NCBI RefSeq assembly: GCF_002090155.1
Contig: NZ_BBRM01000002.1
Coordinates: forward strand, 496,001 to 560,000
DNA: 64,000 nt
Direction of reading: 5' to 3'
DNA from: Demequina sp. NBRC 110056
GTDB taxonomy: Bacteria; Actinomycetota; Actinomycetes; Actinomycetales; Demequinaceae
The notes under the pieces were generated by a model, which saw only the letters and a program-made list of their open reading frames with translations, was not told the origin of the DNA and made no database searches. Shown in pieces: positions 17,415-26,801 of the stretch; position 1 is the first letter of the stretch, and each line of letters begins with the position of its first letter. A program made the translations under genes and the position numbers.

Positions 17415-18088
17415 AGCTGGGCCTCGTGCGCGAGGGAGATCACGGCCCGCACCGCCTCGTCGATCGTCAGGTCGGTGGTGTCGAGGGTGTGGACGCCGTC
17501 CGCCGCCTCGTGGAAGCTCACCACGGTCGCGTCCTTGCGGTCGCGCCCGAGCACGGCCTCGCGCACGGTCGCGACGTCCGCGCCCTCGCCGGCGCGGCGC
17601 GCCACCCGCACCTCGTCGTCGGCCGTCATGAGGACCCTCACGTCGGCCTCGGGCGCGATCACCGTGGTGATGTCGCGGCCCTCGGCGACGATGCCGCGGC
17701 CCTCGGACAGACCGCCAGAGACCTCGCGTCGGATCACCTCACGCTGCATCTCCTGGAGGATCGGGCGCGCCTCGAGGTTGGTCGCGACCTTCGACACGGT
17801 GAGCGCCACGGTGTCGGTGCGGATCTGCGCGGACACGTCCTCGCCGTCGAGCAGCACGCGGGGCGCGCGCGCGTCGAGGATCAGCTCCACGTTCATGGTC
17901 GCGACCATCGCCGCGACGTCGGAGGTGCTGGTGAGGTCCACGCCGTCGCGCAGGCACGCGAGCGTCGCCACCCGGTAGGTCGCTCCCGTGTCGAAGTAGG
18001 CGAGGCCGAGCCGCGTGGCGACCTCACGGGACACGGTGGACTTGCCCGTTCCAGCCGGCCCGTCGATGGCGATGACGATTCCGCTCAT
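17411..18088 (-). CDS. cmk: cytidylate kinase
   Basis: Phosphorylates CMP and dCMP to the diphosphates. The 225-residue protein starts MSGIVIAIDGPAGTGKSTVS, with the Walker A loop, followed by YFDTGATYR, GRDITTVIAPEADVRVLMTA and a C-terminal lid region. The ATG at 18088 overlaps the tyrA stop by four bases. A longer reading frame upstream would run inside tyrA and is rejected. Confidence 0.95.
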   Translation of the reverse strand: MSGIVIAIDGPAGTGKSTVSREVATRLGLAYFDTGATYRVATLACLRDGVDLTSTSDVAAMVATMNVELILDARAPRVLLDGEDVSAQIRTDTVALTVSKVATNLEARPILQEMQREVIRREVSGGLSEGRGIVAEGRDITTVIAPEADVRVLMTADDEVRVARRAGEGADVATVREAVLGRDRKDATVVSFHEAADGVHTLDTTDLTIDEAVRAVISLAHEAQL

Positions 18089-19152
18089 GGTGCTGCGATC
18101 TCCCAGTCGTTGTCGGCGAGCGCTCGCGCGAGCTCCTGCGCGCGTGCTGGCAGCACGTGCAGCGTCGTGAGTCCCACCAGTTGGCGGGGCGAGTGCTCGA
18201 TGGTGATGTCCTCGACGTTGACGCCAACGGTCGCGGCATCCGTGAGCAGACGCAGCAGCTGTCCTGGCGTGTCGGGCACGATGACGGTCACGGGCGTCCA
18301 CTCGCGCTGCGCGCCGCCGTGCTTGCCCGGGATCCTGCCGACCTCGACCCGGCCGCGCTCGATGAGGTCGGTCACGGCCTCACCCACGTCGTCGGCGTCC
18401 CTGATGTCTTCGAGGTCGGCGATGATGTGGTCGATCGTCGCGATGAGGGCGGGCCGGTTGAGGCGGGCGATGTCCGCCCACATGCGCGGGTCGGATCCGG
18501 CGATGCGCGTGACGTCGCGCAGGCCCTGGCCCGCGAGGGCCACGTCATCGGCGTGCAGGGGCCCGAGCGCGGCGGCGACCGCGGAGGCCGCCACCTGGGG
18601 CGCGTGCGACACGCGTGCCACGGCGGCGTCGTGGGCCGGTGCCTCCATCTCGACCACGTCGCACTGGAGGGCGTGGGCGAGCGCGCGCACGCGCTCGACG
18701 GCGTCTCGGCCGGCGCCGTTGGCGCAGATCACCCACGGCCGGGCCTTGAACAGGTCGCCCTGCGCGGCGAGCCCGCCGGACATCTCCCTGCCGGCCATCG
18801 GGTGCGAGCCGACGTAGCGGTCGCCGTGGCCGGTCGCGTCCGCGGCGGCGGCGATGGGCGCCTTGACGCTCGCGACGTCCGTCACGACGGCGGAGGGCCA
18901 GCGGTCGAGCGCCTGTGCGACCACGGCCGCCGTCGCCGAGGGTGGCACGGCGACGATCACGAGCTCGGGGTCGAGCGCATCGGCACTCGGAGAGAGCGCA
19001 CCGCCGCCGCCGATGGCGTGCGCGAGGGCCTCTGCCTCGGCGTCCGCGTCCTCGATGGTGACGTCCCAGCCCTCGGTCGACAGGCCGATGCCGATGCTCG
19101 CTCCGATCAGCCCCGCGCCGATGACGTGAGTGCGGGAGGACGGCGCGGTCAT
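18085..19152 (-). CDS. tyrA: prephenate dehydrogenase
   Basis: Oxidative decarboxylation of prephenate to 4-hydroxyphenylpyruvate in tyrosine synthesis. The 355-residue protein has the NAD-binding GAGLIGASIGIGL at its N-terminus and the prephenate-site region GSHPMAGREMSG. The C-terminal 80 residues (TPVTVIVPDTPGQLLRLL onwards) look like an ACT domain, suggesting feedback control by an aromatic amino acid. The ATG overlaps the stop of the chorismate mutase gene, placing two consecutive steps of tyrosine synthesis in one transcript. Confidence 0.94.
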   Translation of the reverse strand: MTAPSSRTHVIGAGLIGASIGIGLSTEGWDVTIEDADAEAEALAHAIGGGGALSPSADALDPELVIVAVPPSATAAVVAQALDRWPSAVVTDVASVKAPIAAAADATGHGDRYVGSHPMAGREMSGGLAAQGDLFKARPWVICANGAGRDAVERVRALAHALQCDVVEMEAPAHDAAVARVSHAPQVAASAVAAALGPLHADDVALAGQGLRDVTRIAGSDPRMWADIARLNRPALIATIDHIIADLEDIRDADDVGEAVTDLIERGRVEVGRIPGKHGGAQREWTPVTVIVPDTPGQLLRLLTDAATVGVNVEDITIEHSPRQLVGLTTLHVLPARAQELARALADNDWEIAAP

Positions 19153-19511
19153 TGCGCGAGGTCGCGCCGCAGCGCGACGGCGTCGTGAAGGTACACGTGG
19201 GTGACGTCGGCGCGCTCGCGCGCGGTCTCGACGTGGGCGAGCACCCGCACCACGAGCGGCAGCGCGCCGGGCACGGCCATCTCCTGGGCGCACATGAGGG
19301 GCACCGCGCCAAAGCCCAGCTCGCGGGCGGCCGCGGCAGGGAAGTCGCTGACGATGTCGGGCGTGCAGGTGAAGATCACCGAGATGACGTCGTCGGGCTC
19401 GAGAGCGTTGGCGCTCATCAGCGACTCGACGAGCTCCTGGGTCCGGCCGTGCAGGTGGTCCCTGTCGTCGACGTCGAGCGTGGTGGCACCGCGGATGGCT
19501 CGGACTGGCAT
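19149..19511 (-). CDS. aroH: chorismate mutase, AroH class
   Basis: Converts chorismate to prephenate, the substrate of the TyrA encoded next. The 120-residue protein shows the trimeric AroH fold: RAIRGATTLDVDDRDHLHGR, DVISVIFTCTPDI, and the C-terminal HVYLHDAVALRRDL with catalytic Arg and Tyr. The ATG at 19511 was preferred to 19520 because TACGAT lies seven bases before it, matching the leaderless promoters elsewhere in the window. AroH-class mutases are less common than the AroQ class. Confidence 0.92.
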   Translation of the reverse strand: MPVRAIRGATTLDVDDRDHLHGRTQELVESLMSANALEPDDVISVIFTCTPDIVSDFPAAAARELGFGAVPLMCAQEMAVPGALPLVVRVLAHVETARERADVTHVYLHDAVALRRDLAQ

Positions 19512-19518
19512 GCCCACC

Positions 19519-19524
19519 ATCGTA
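19519..19524 (-). promoter_or_regulatory. -10 box of aroH, leaderless start
   Basis: TACGAT is seven bases before the ATG at 19511. It overlaps the alternative ATG at 19520, which argues for the shorter protein. Confidence 0.35.
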
Positions 19525-19541
19525 TCGGTGGCATGGCCGGC

Positions 19542-20291
19542 CTAGAGTCCCGCGACCTCCATGAGCGCCCCGACCTCTTCACGGTTGAGGCGGCGCACCT
19601 CCCCGGGCTGCAGCGTGCCCAGCCCGATGGGGCCAAAGTCGGTGCGGACCAGGTCGACCACGGGGTGACCCACCTTGTCGAGCATGCGGCGCACGATGCG
19701 GTTGCGGCCCTCGTGGAGCTCGACGCGCACGAGCGAGTGCCCCTTCGACACGTCGAGGATCGCGCAGTCGCTCACGCGCACCGGCCCGTCCTCGAGCTCG
19801 ACGCCCGCGCGCAGCCGCGTGCACAGCGACTTCGCGACCTGGCCCTCGACCTTGGCCACGTACACCTTGGGCACCCCGTGCGTGGGGTGCGCCAGCCTGT
19901 TGGCGAGCTCGCCGTCGTTGGTGAGCAGCAGCACCCCGGTGGTCTCGGCGTCGAGCCTGCCGACGTGGAAGAGCCTCTCGGAGTACTCCGTGACGAACTG
20001 GTCGAGCGCCGGTCGGCCCTGCGGATCTGACATCGTCGACACGACGCCGCGCGGCTTGTTGAGGACGACCGTCACCGTACGGTCGTCGACGACGATGCGC
20101 TTGCCGCCCACCTCGATGCGGACCTCGTCGGGGTTGACGCGCACGCCGAGCTGGGTGACGACCTCACCGTCGACCTTCACCAGGCCGCGCTCGATCAGCA
20201 CCTCGCACTTGCGGCGCGACCCGACCCCGGCGGCTGCGAGCACCTTCTGCAGGCGCACGCCTTCCGGGCGGTGGACCTCGAGCTCACCCAT
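19542..20291 (-). CDS. rluB: 23S rRNA pseudouridine synthase, RluB/RsuA family
   Basis: Isomerises a uridine in large-subunit rRNA. The 249-residue protein has an N-terminal S4 RNA-binding domain (LQKVLAAAGVGSRRKCEVLI) and the RsuA/RluB catalytic domain with the nucleophilic Asp in HVGRLDAETTGVLLLTNDG, followed by RNRIVRRMLDKVGHPV. The ATG shares one base with the scpB stop (TGATG). Placement after scpB is conserved widely. Exact target uridine is assumed from the family. Confidence 0.93.
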   Translation of the reverse strand: MGELEVHRPEGVRLQKVLAAAGVGSRRKCEVLIERGLVKVDGEVVTQLGVRVNPDEVRIEVGGKRIVVDDRTVTVVLNKPRGVVSTMSDPQGRPALDQFVTEYSERLFHVGRLDAETTGVLLLTNDGELANRLAHPTHGVPKVYVAKVEGQVAKSLCTRLRAGVELEDGPVRVSDCAILDVSKGHSLVRVELHEGRNRIVRRMLDKVGHPVVDLVRTDFGPIGLGTLQPGEVRRLNREEVGALMEVAGL

Positions 20292-20836
20292 CAGCGTCCC
20301 TCCCCGTCGACGTCGGCGAGGTCCGGCAGGTACGGCGCGAGCTCGGGCAGGTCGTCGAGCGTCGCGAGCCCCATCCGCTCGAGGAACTCGGTGGTCGTGC
20401 CGTACTGGAGCGCGCCGCCGATCTCGCCCACCTCCGTGACGAGGCCACGCGCGCTCAGGGTCTTCATCACCGAGTCGACGTTGACGCCGCGCACCTGCGA
20501 GACCTGGCCACGCGTCACGGGCTGCCGGTAGGCCACGACCGCGAGGGTCTCGAGCGCCGCCTGGGACAGGCGCGCGGACTGACCCTCGACCACGAAGGCC
20601 CCCACCGCATCGGCGTACAGGCGCGACGAGTACACGCGCCACCTGCCGTCGACCTCGCGCAGCTCGAATCCGCGCGGCGCGTCCGGGTCGGCGTACTCGT
20701 CGCGCAGGGCGACGAGCGCCGCGGTCACCGTGTCGATCGTGGCGTCGATCGCGGCAGCGATGTCCGCCGCCGCAACGGGCTCGTCGACCACCATGAGGAT
20801 CGCCTCGGTGGCTCCCCTGGTGTGCACGTCAGTCAT
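20291..20836 (-). CDS. scpB: segregation and condensation protein B
   Basis: Kleisin-associated subunit of the SMC-ScpAB condensin. The 181-residue protein consists of two winged-helix domains, with the signature region QAALETLAVVAYRQPVTRGQVSQVRGV and the downstream YGTTTEFLERMGL. ATG at 20836 overlaps the scpA coding end by eight bases; a GTG six bases further upstream is also possible. Coupled to scpA and rluB. Confidence 0.93.
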   Translation of the reverse strand: MTDVHTRGATEAILMVVDEPVAAADIAAAIDATIDTVTAALVALRDEYADPDAPRGFELREVDGRWRVYSSRLYADAVGAFVVEGQSARLSQAALETLAVVAYRQPVTRGQVSQVRGVNVDSVMKTLSARGLVTEVGEIGGALQYGTTTEFLERMGLATLDDLPELAPYLPDLADVDGEGR

Positions 20837-21695
20837 TCTCACCGCTCTCCTGTGGCACGCTCGGCTGCGACTGCTCCGGAGGTGCGGCCGCCTCGTCGAA
20901 CTCTGCCGAGACCTCGATCTCCGCGTCGTCGCCGCCCGTCCACCGGATGGTCAGCTCGCCGAGCGAGCGCATCTGGTCGAAGGCGATCACGGCCTCCTTG
21001 AACAATTCAAGCAGGGCCAGGAAGCGCGCGACCACCACGTTGACATGATCGGCGTCCGCGATGAGGGACCTGAAGGTCACCACCTTGTCGCGTTGCAGGC
21101 GCGACGACACCACCACGGCCTGCTCGCGCACGCTCACCGCCGGCGCGTGGAGGTGGGCGATGCTGACGCCCGTGTCGGTGGCCTTCGGCTGCAGGGCGTG
21201 CGCCGCGAGCCGCGCGAGCTGGTCCGGCGTCACCGACCACACGAGCTCCGGCAGCAGCATCGCGAAGTGGGACTCGAGCGGCACGTCGCGCGGAACCCTC
21301 CGCGGCGCCTCGAGCAACTGCTCGAACGTGCCCGCCACCTGCTTGAAGGCCCGGTACTGCAGCAGTCGCGCGAACAGCAGGTCGCGCGCCTCCAGGAGCT
21401 CGAGGTCCTCGGCGTCCTCGACCTGCCCCTGCGGCAACAGCCGCGCGGTCTTGAGGTCGAGCAGCGTCGCTGCGACCACGAGGAACTCGCTCGCCTGGGA
21501 GAGGTCCCAGTCCGTCTCGTGCGCGGCGATGGTCGCCAGGAACTCGTCGGTCACACGGGCGATCGCCACCTCCGTGATCTCCAGCTCGTGCTTGGAGATG
21601 AGCGACAGCAGCAGGTCGAAGGGGCCCTCGAAGTTGTCGAGGTGGACCTCGAAGCCGCGCCGCTCGGCGGGAGCGGTCTCGGGGACGGCGGCCAC
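20829..21695 (-). CDS. scpA: segregation and condensation protein A (kleisin)
   Basis: Bridges SMC heads in chromosome condensation. The 288-residue protein starts with a short tail, then FEVHLDNFEGPFDLLLSLI, the N-terminal SMC-neck-binding helix, ASEFLVVAATLLDLKTARLL, and a C-terminal winged helix ending in an acidic tail. The GTG at 21695 is the only suitable start after the parA stop five bases earlier. smc itself is not in this window. Confidence 0.93.
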   Translation of the reverse strand: MAAVPETAPAERRGFEVHLDNFEGPFDLLLSLISKHELEITEVAIARVTDEFLATIAAHETDWDLSQASEFLVVAATLLDLKTARLLPQGQVEDAEDLELLEARDLLFARLLQYRAFKQVAGTFEQLLEAPRRVPRDVPLESHFAMLLPELVWSVTPDQLARLAAHALQPKATDTGVSIAHLHAPAVSVREQAVVVSSRLQRDKVVTFRSLIADADHVNVVVARFLALLELFKEAVIAFDQMRSLGELTIRWTGGDDAEIEVSAEFDEAAAPPEQSQPSVPQESGEND

Positions 21696-21700
21696 CGCGC

Positions 21701-22516
21701 TCAGGCCGCGACGCCGCGCGCGACCAGCTCGCGCGCGAGCGAGCGGTACTGCTCGGCGCCGGCGTGGCGCGGGGCGAAGGTCGTGATCGGCTCCGCCGCG
21801 ACGGTCGCGTCGGGGAACTTCACGGTGCGATGGATCATCGACTCGGTCACCCGGTCGCCGAACTTCTGCTGGACGCGCTCGACGACCTCCTGCGCGTGCA
21901 GGGTGCGCCCGTCGTACATGGTGGGGATGATCGCGTCGATCGTCAGGCGGGGGTTGAGCCGGTCCTGGACCTTGTCGATGGTCTCGACCAGGAGCGCCAC
22001 GCCGCGCATCGCGAAGTACTCGCACGCGAGCGGGATGATGACGCCGTGCGCCGCCACCAGCGCGTTCACCGTGAGCAGGCCGAGCGACGGCTGGCAGTCG
22101 ATGAGGATGACGTCGTAGTCGTCCGCGACGGACCGCAGGCCGCGCGCGAGGGTCGACTCGCGGGCGACCTCGCCCACGAGCTGGACCTCGGCGGCGGACA
22201 GGTCGATGTTCGCGGGGATGAGGTCGAGGCCGTCGATCCCCGTCGAGTGGATGACGTCGGAGGCCTTCACACCCGAGCGCATCAGCAGGTCGTAGATGGT
22301 CGTGTCGAGCTCGTTGGCGTTGACGCCGAGGCCGGCCGATGCCGCTCCCTGCGGGTCGAAGTCGACCACCAGCACGCGGCGCCCGTACTCCGCCAGCGCG
22401 GCCGCGAGGTTCACCGTCGTGGTGGTCTTGCCGACCCCACCCTTCTGGTTGCACAGCGCGATCACGCGCGCCGGGCCGTGACCGCTGAGGGGTGACGGGA
22501 CGGGGAACTCACTCAC
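21701..22516 (-). CDS. parA: ParA/Soj-family ATPase
   Basis: Deviant Walker-type ATPase of 271 residues with KGGVGKTTTTVNLA, DPQGAASAGLG and DVILIDCQPSLGLL. No ParB gene or parS site is nearby, so this is the ParA-like protein usually found between xerD and scpA in actinobacteria rather than the oriC-linked ParA. It probably contributes to chromosome positioning together with ScpAB; that is inference from gene order. The start is GTG at 22516, with TACTGT six bases upstream. Confidence 0.9.
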   Translation of the reverse strand: MSEFPVPSPLSGHGPARVIALCNQKGGVGKTTTTVNLAAALAEYGRRVLVVDFDPQGAASAGLGVNANELDTTIYDLLMRSGVKASDVIHSTGIDGLDLIPANIDLSAAEVQLVGEVARESTLARGLRSVADDYDVILIDCQPSLGLLTVNALVAAHGVIIPLACEYFAMRGVALLVETIDKVQDRLNPRLTIDAIIPTMYDGRTLHAQEVVERVQQKFGDRVTESMIHRTVKFPDATVAAEPITTFAPRHAGAEQYRSLARELVARGVAA

Positions 22517-22522
22517 GCGCCC

Positions 22523-22528
22523 ACAGTA
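22523..22528 (-). promoter_or_regulatory. -10 box of parA, leaderless start
   Basis: TACTGT lies six bases before the GTG start, in the 32-base gap after xerD. It would give parA-scpA-scpB-rluB their own leaderless transcript. Confidence 0.45.
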
Positions 22529-22548
22529 CCGTGAGCCAGGGGCGATGC

Positions 22549-23463
22549 TCAGCGGGCACGCGGGTGCGCCGCGACGTACACCTCGCGCAGCGCGTCCTGG
22601 GTCACGGCGGTGTAGATCTGCGTCGTGGTGACCGAGGCGTGGCCCAGCAGCTCCTGCACCACACGCACGTCCGCACCGCCCGCGAGCAGGTGGGTCGCGA
22701 ACGAGTGACGGAGCGTGTGCGGCGACACATCCGGGACCTGTGCGCGGTCTGCCGCCGACTTGAGGATCGCCCACGCGCTCTGGCGCGACAGGCGCCCTCC
22801 CCTGGTGTTGAGGAACAGCGCGGGTGTCCCCCGCCCGCCCTGGGCCAACGCGGACCGAGCGCGCACGAGGTAGGCGTCGAGCGCATCGGCCGCATACCCG
22901 CCGATGGGCACCACCCGCTCCTTGCGCCCCTTGCCGCGCAGCAGCACGGCGGCCTCACCCGGCACCAGCGTGACGTCGTCGACGTCGAGGCCAGTCGCCT
23001 CGGAGATGCGCGCACCGGAGGCGTACACCAGCTCGAGGAGGGCGCGGTCGCGCAGGCCCGCCTCGCCCTCGCGGGACGCCTCGGCAAGGATGCGGGCGAC
23101 GTCGTCGGTCGAGATCGCCTTGGGCAGTCGCTTGGGTATCGCGCGCGGCTTGACCTCGAGCGACACGTCGTCGCCCGTCCAGCCCTCCGCCACGGCGAAG
23201 CGGTGCCAGCCGCGCACGGCCACGACGGTCCGTGAAGCCGATGCGGGCGCGAGCGGCCGCCCGCCGTCGGCCCCCGTGCCGATCGCTTGGGAGAAGTCGG
23301 CGACGTCCGCGCGCGTCACCTCCGCGAGCCCCGCACGTCCGCGGGAGTCGAGGAACGCGCTGTAGCGGCTCAGGTCCCGTCGGTACGCGGCGACGGTGTG
23401 GACGCTGAGGCCCTTCTCGACGGTCACGTGCGCGAGGTACGCGTCCCGCTCGTGCGCGAGCAT
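22549..23463 (-). CDS. xerD: site-specific tyrosine recombinase XerD
   Basis: Resolves chromosome dimers with XerC at dif. The 304-residue protein has the SAM-like core-binding domain (residues about 1-90) and the catalytic domain with Arg in [11 protein letters not shown], Lys in [36 protein letters not shown] and the nucleophilic Tyr. All catalytic residues are present. The ATG is one base from the ctaB stop. Position beside parA and scpAB identifies it as the housekeeping recombinase rather than a phage integrase. Confidence 0.94.
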   Translation of the reverse strand: MLAHERDAYLAHVTVEKGLSVHTVAAYRRDLSRYSAFLDSRGRAGLAEVTRADVADFSQAIGTGADGGRPLAPASASRTVVAVRGWHRFAVAEGWTGDDVSLEVKPRAIPKRLPKAISTDDVARILAEASREGEAGLRDRALLELVYASGARISEATGLDVDDVTLVPGEAAVLLRGKGRKERVVPIGGYAADALDAYLVRARSALAQGGRGTPALFLNTRGGRLSRQSAWAILKSAADRAQVPDVSPHTLRHSFATHLLAGGADVRVVQELLGHASVTTTQIYTAVTQDALREVYVAAHPRAR

Positions 23464-23464
23464 G

Positions 23465-24430
23465 TCAGCCGGCGAACACCGTGAGCGCGTCGGGGAGGAA
23501 CGGGTCGACGAGGATCGCCGCGAACACGATCGTCAGGTAGGTGATCGAGTCCCTGAACAGCCGCATCTCGCGCAGCTTGTCCTCGCCGCGCTCGGAGCGC
23601 CGGTACAGCCGCACGCACCCGGCGGTGAACCATGCGCCGGCGCCCGCGGCCACCGCCGCGTACACCCACGTCATCCCGGCGACGGGCACGAGGATCAGCG
23701 TGACCGCGACCATCGCGACGGCGTAGGCGATCATCTCGAGCGCCACCTTGTGGGTCGAGGCGACCACCGGCAGCATCGGGACCTCGGCGTGCGCGTAGTC
23801 GCGCTTGAAGCGCATCGACAGCGGCCAGTAGTGCGGCGGGGTCCAGAAGAAGATGATGAGGAACAGCAGGACCGGGGTCCACGACAGGGACTGCGTCACC
23901 GCCGCCCAGCCGATCAGCACCGGCATGCAGCCGGCTGCCCCGCCCCACACGATGTTCTGCGACGTGCGGCGCTTGAGGATGAGCGTGTAGCCCACGACGT
24001 AGCCCAGGATCGCGGCCACCGACAGCACGGCGGCCAGCGGCGAGCCGACGACCCACACGAACCACGCGGTCGACACCACGCCGAGCGTCCACGCGAAGAT
24101 CAGCGCCCCGCGCTCGCTCACCGCGCCCGTGACGAGCGGCCGGTTGCGCGTGCGCTTCATCACCGCGTCGATGTCGCGGTCGATGTACATGTTGAAGGCG
24201 TTCGCGGAGCCAGCGGACAGGGCGCCACCCACGAGCGTCGTGAGCAGCAACGTCCACGAGGGCCACCCGTCGGCCGCGAGGACCATGGTGGGGATCGTCG
24301 TCACCAGCAGCAGCTCGATGATCCGAGGCTTGGTGAGCGCGACGTACGCCTTGACCGACCGGGTCGCCTCGAGCCACCTGGGGACCGCCGGAGCGGTCAC
24401 CTCCTGAGGCGCAGGGAGGGTCTGGGACAT
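23465..24430 (-). CDS. ctaB: protohaem IX farnesyltransferase (haem O synthase)
   Basis: Attaches a farnesyl group to haem B for cytochrome oxidase. The 321-residue membrane protein of the UbiA superfamily has about nine hydrophobic segments, the first Asp-rich motif [21 protein letters not shown] and a second conserved loop near [12 protein letters not shown]. It is the first gene of the minus-strand run and divergent from tkt, as in many actinobacteria. TAGGAT six bases before the ATG suggests a leaderless mRNA. Confidence 0.95.
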   Translation of the reverse strand: MSQTLPAPQEVTAPAVPRWLEATRSVKAYVALTKPRIIELLLVTTIPTMVLAADGWPSWTLLLTTLVGGALSAGSANAFNMYIDRDIDAVMKRTRNRPLVTGAVSERGALIFAWTLGVVSTAWFVWVVGSPLAAVLSVAAILGYVVGYTLILKRRTSQNIVWGGAAGCMPVLIGWAAVTQSLSWTPVLLFLIIFFWTPPHYWPLSMRFKRDYAHAEVPMLPVVASTHKVALEMIAYAVAMVAVTLILVPVAGMTWVYAAVAAGAGAWFTAGCVRLYRRSERGEDKLREMRLFRDSITYLTIVFAAILVDPFLPDALTVFAG

Positions 24431-24436
24431 GGGCCC

Positions 24437-24442
24437 ATCCTA
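24437..24442 (-). promoter_or_regulatory. -10 box of ctaB, leaderless start
   Basis: TAGGAT is separated from the ATG at 24430 by GGGCCC, exactly six bases. Confidence 0.5.
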
Positions 24443-24582
24443 CCTGGGGGTGCGACCCGCCCGATGCGCGACCACGCGGGTCTCGCCGTGCCCAGATGAA
24501 CGCCCGATGTCGCCGCTCTCACGCCTGGCGCGAGGACCCCGTGAGTTCCCGGCACCGGTGCCCGAGCCGCGCTCGTCCCCGG

Positions 24583-24588
24583 TAGGCT
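24583..24588 (+). promoter_or_regulatory. possible -10 box of tkt
   Basis: TAGGCT, inside GTAGGCTGAC, would give a leader of about 30 bases ending in a GGGGAGA ribosome site before the GTG. The same GTAGGCTGAC occurs upstream of gap. No clear -35. Confidence 0.35.
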
Positions 24589-24625
24589 GACGAGGAATCA
24601 CCACACGACACATGGGGAGAAATCT

Positions 24626-26689
24626 GTGACCGTCAACTGGACTGACGCGGATCGCCGCGCCATCGACACCCTCCGCGTCCTCGCCGCCGACGCCGTCGAG
24701 AAGGTGGGCAACGGGCACCCGGGAACGGCGATCTCGCTCGCCCCCGCCGCGTACCTGCTGTTCCAGAACGTGATGCGCCACGACCCCTCGGACTCCCACT
24801 GGCTCGGGCGTGACCGGTTCGTGCTGTCGGCCGGGCACTCGTCGCTGACGCTGTACCTGCAGCTGTTCGCGTCGGGCTACCAGCTGGGCCTCGACGACCT
24901 CAAGGCGCTGCGCACCGAGGGCTCCCTCACCCCCGGCCACCCCGAGTACGGGCACACCGACGGCGTCGAGATCACCACGGGGCCCCTCGGCACCGGCGTG
25001 GCCTCCGCCGTGGGCATGGCGATGGCGGCCCGCAAGGAGCGCGGCCTGCTCGACCCCGACGCCGCTGCCGGCGAGTCGCCGTTCGACCACCACGTCTACG
25101 TCATCGCCGGCGACGGTTGCCTCCAGGAGGGCGTGTCCTCCGAGGCCTCGAGCCTCGCGGGCACCCAGGAGCTCGGCAACCTCATCCTCATCTGGGACGA
25201 CAACCGCATCTCCATCGAGCACGAGACCGACATCTCGTTCACCGAGGACGTCGAGGCCCGATACGCGGCCTATGGCTGGCACACCCAGCACGTGTCGTGG
25301 ATCACCGAGGGCGGCTACGAGGAGAACCCCGACGCGCTGCTCGAGGCGATCGAGGCCGCCAAGGCAGAGACCGGCAGGCCGTCGCTGATCCGCCTGTCGA
25401 CCATCATCGGCTGGCCGTCGCCCACCAAGCAGAACACGGGCGGCGTGCACGGCTCGGCGCTCGGCGCCGACGAGGTCGCCGGCCTCAAGTCGGTGCTCGG
25501 CTTCGACCCGGCCGAGTCGTTCGTCGTGGAGCCCGAGATCCTCGCGCACATGCAGCAGGTGAAGGACCGCGGCCAGGCGGCCCACTCCGAGTGGAACGCG
25601 CAGTTCTCGCGCTGGGAGGCGGAGAACCCCGAGCGCGCCGAGCTGCTGTCGCGCCTCGTGGGCCGCGAGCTCCCCGAGGGCTGGGACGAGGCCCTGCCCT
25701 CGTTCGAGGTCGGCACCAAGGTCGCGACCCGCGCGGCATCGGGCAAGGTCCTCGGAGCTCTCGCGCCGGTCCTGCCCGAGCTGTGGGGCGGCTCGGCCGA
25801 CCTCGCCGGCTCGAACAACACCACCATGGCCGGCGAGCCGTCCTTCATCCCGCCGCGTCGGTCCACCCACTCGTGGCCCGACGCCCAGTGGTACGGCCGC
25901 ACGCTGCACTTCGGCATCCGCGAGTTCGGCATGGGCGCGATCATGAACGGCATCACGCTGCACGGCCTGACCCGCGTCTACGGCGGCACGTTCCTCGTGT
26001 TCTCGGACTACATGCGCGCCTCCGTGCGCCTCGCCGCGCTCATGCAGATCCCCACCACCTTCGTGTGGACCCACGACTCGGTGGGCCTGGGCGAGGACGG
26101 ACCCACGCACCAGCCGATCGAGCACCTCGCGACGCTGCGCGCGATCCCGGGCCTCGACGTGGTGCGCCCCGCGGACGCGAACGAGACCGCGGCGGCATGG
26201 AAGGCGATCCTCGAGACGACGGACCGCCCGTCCGCGCTGATCCTCTCCCGCCAGGGCCTGCCCGTGCTCGAGGGCACGTCGGCCGAGGGCGTCCTGCGCG
26301 GCGCCTACGTGATCGCCGGCGCTGACGAGGACGCCGACGTGCTCCTGCTCGCCACCGGCTCGGAGGTGTCCATCGCGCTCGAGGCTCGCGAGACGCTCGC
26401 CGCCGACGGCGTGAAGGCGCGCGTCGTGTCGATGCCGTCGCGCGAGCGCTTCGCTCGCCAGGACGCCGACTACCGCGAGTCGGTCATCCCGGCCGCCCTC
26501 AAGGCGCGCGTCTCGATCGAGGCCGGCTCCGCGCTCGGCTGGCGCGAGGTCGTTGGCGACGCTGGCCGCTCGGTGTCCATCGACCACTTCGGCGAGTCCG
26601 CCGACGGTGCGCTCCTGCTGCGCAAGTACGGCTTCACCGCCGAGAACGTCGCGGCCGTCGCCCGCGAGTCGATCGCCGCGGCGCAGTGA
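24626..26689 (+). CDS. tkt: transketolase
   Basis: Thiamine-diphosphate enzyme that moves two-carbon units between ketoses and aldoses in the pentose-phosphate pathway. The 687-residue protein carries [13 protein letters not shown], the TPP motif [15 protein letters not shown] followed by the metal-binding Asn in WDDNRIS, and the middle-domain [18 protein letters not shown]. It starts with GTG behind GGGGAGA and heads the operon with zwf, opcA and pgl. The transaldolase gene that usually follows tkt in actinobacteria is absent here. Confidence 0.97.
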   Translation: MTVNWTDADRRAIDTLRVLAADAVEKVGNGHPGTAISLAPAAYLLFQNVMRHDPSDSHWLGRDRFVLSAGHSSLTLYLQLFASGYQLGLDDLKALRTEGSLTPGHPEYGHTDGVEITTGPLGTGVASAVGMAMAARKERGLLDPDAAAGESPFDHHVYVIAGDGCLQEGVSSEASSLAGTQELGNLILIWDDNRISIEHETDISFTEDVEARYAAYGWHTQHVSWITEGGYEENPDALLEAIEAAKAETGRPSLIRLSTIIGWPSPTKQNTGGVHGSALGADEVAGLKSVLGFDPAESFVVEPEILAHMQQVKDRGQAAHSEWNAQFSRWEAENPERAELLSRLVGRELPEGWDEALPSFEVGTKVATRAASGKVLGALAPVLPELWGGSADLAGSNNTTMAGEPSFIPPRRSTHSWPDAQWYGRTLHFGIREFGMGAIMNGITLHGLTRVYGGTFLVFSDYMRASVRLAALMQIPTTFVWTHDSVGLGEDGPTHQPIEHLATLRAIPGLDVVRPADANETAAAWKAILETTDRPSALILSRQGLPVLEGTSAEGVLRGAYVIAGADEDADVLLLATGSEVSIALEARETLAADGVKARVVSMPSRERFARQDADYRESVIPAALKARVSIEAGSALGWREVVGDAGRSVSIDHFGESADGALLLRKYGFTAENVAAVARESIAAAQ

Positions 26690-26735
26690 CCACTCAGCCG
26701 TGACCGCCACCGCATGACTATCGACCACTGACTCC

Positions 26736-26764
26736 GGTGGGGGCGCGCCCCGCGTGCCCCCACC
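26736..26764 (+). terminator. hairpin between tkt and zwf
   Basis: A perfect 9-bp stem GGTGGGGGC/GCCCCCACC around an 11-base loop in the 112-base tkt-zwf gap, with no T-run. It could be a partial terminator or a processing site that sets the tkt:zwf ratio. Confidence 0.5.
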
Positions 26765-26801
26765 ACCATCACGCCGCTACCGAACCTCGGAGGCCCCGCC
26801 C

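Noticed and set aside
21701..22516. Plasmid or phage partition system
   Set aside because: The ParA-like gene sits in the conserved xerD-parA-scpA-scpB order with no ParB, relaxase or phage genes; it is chromosomal.
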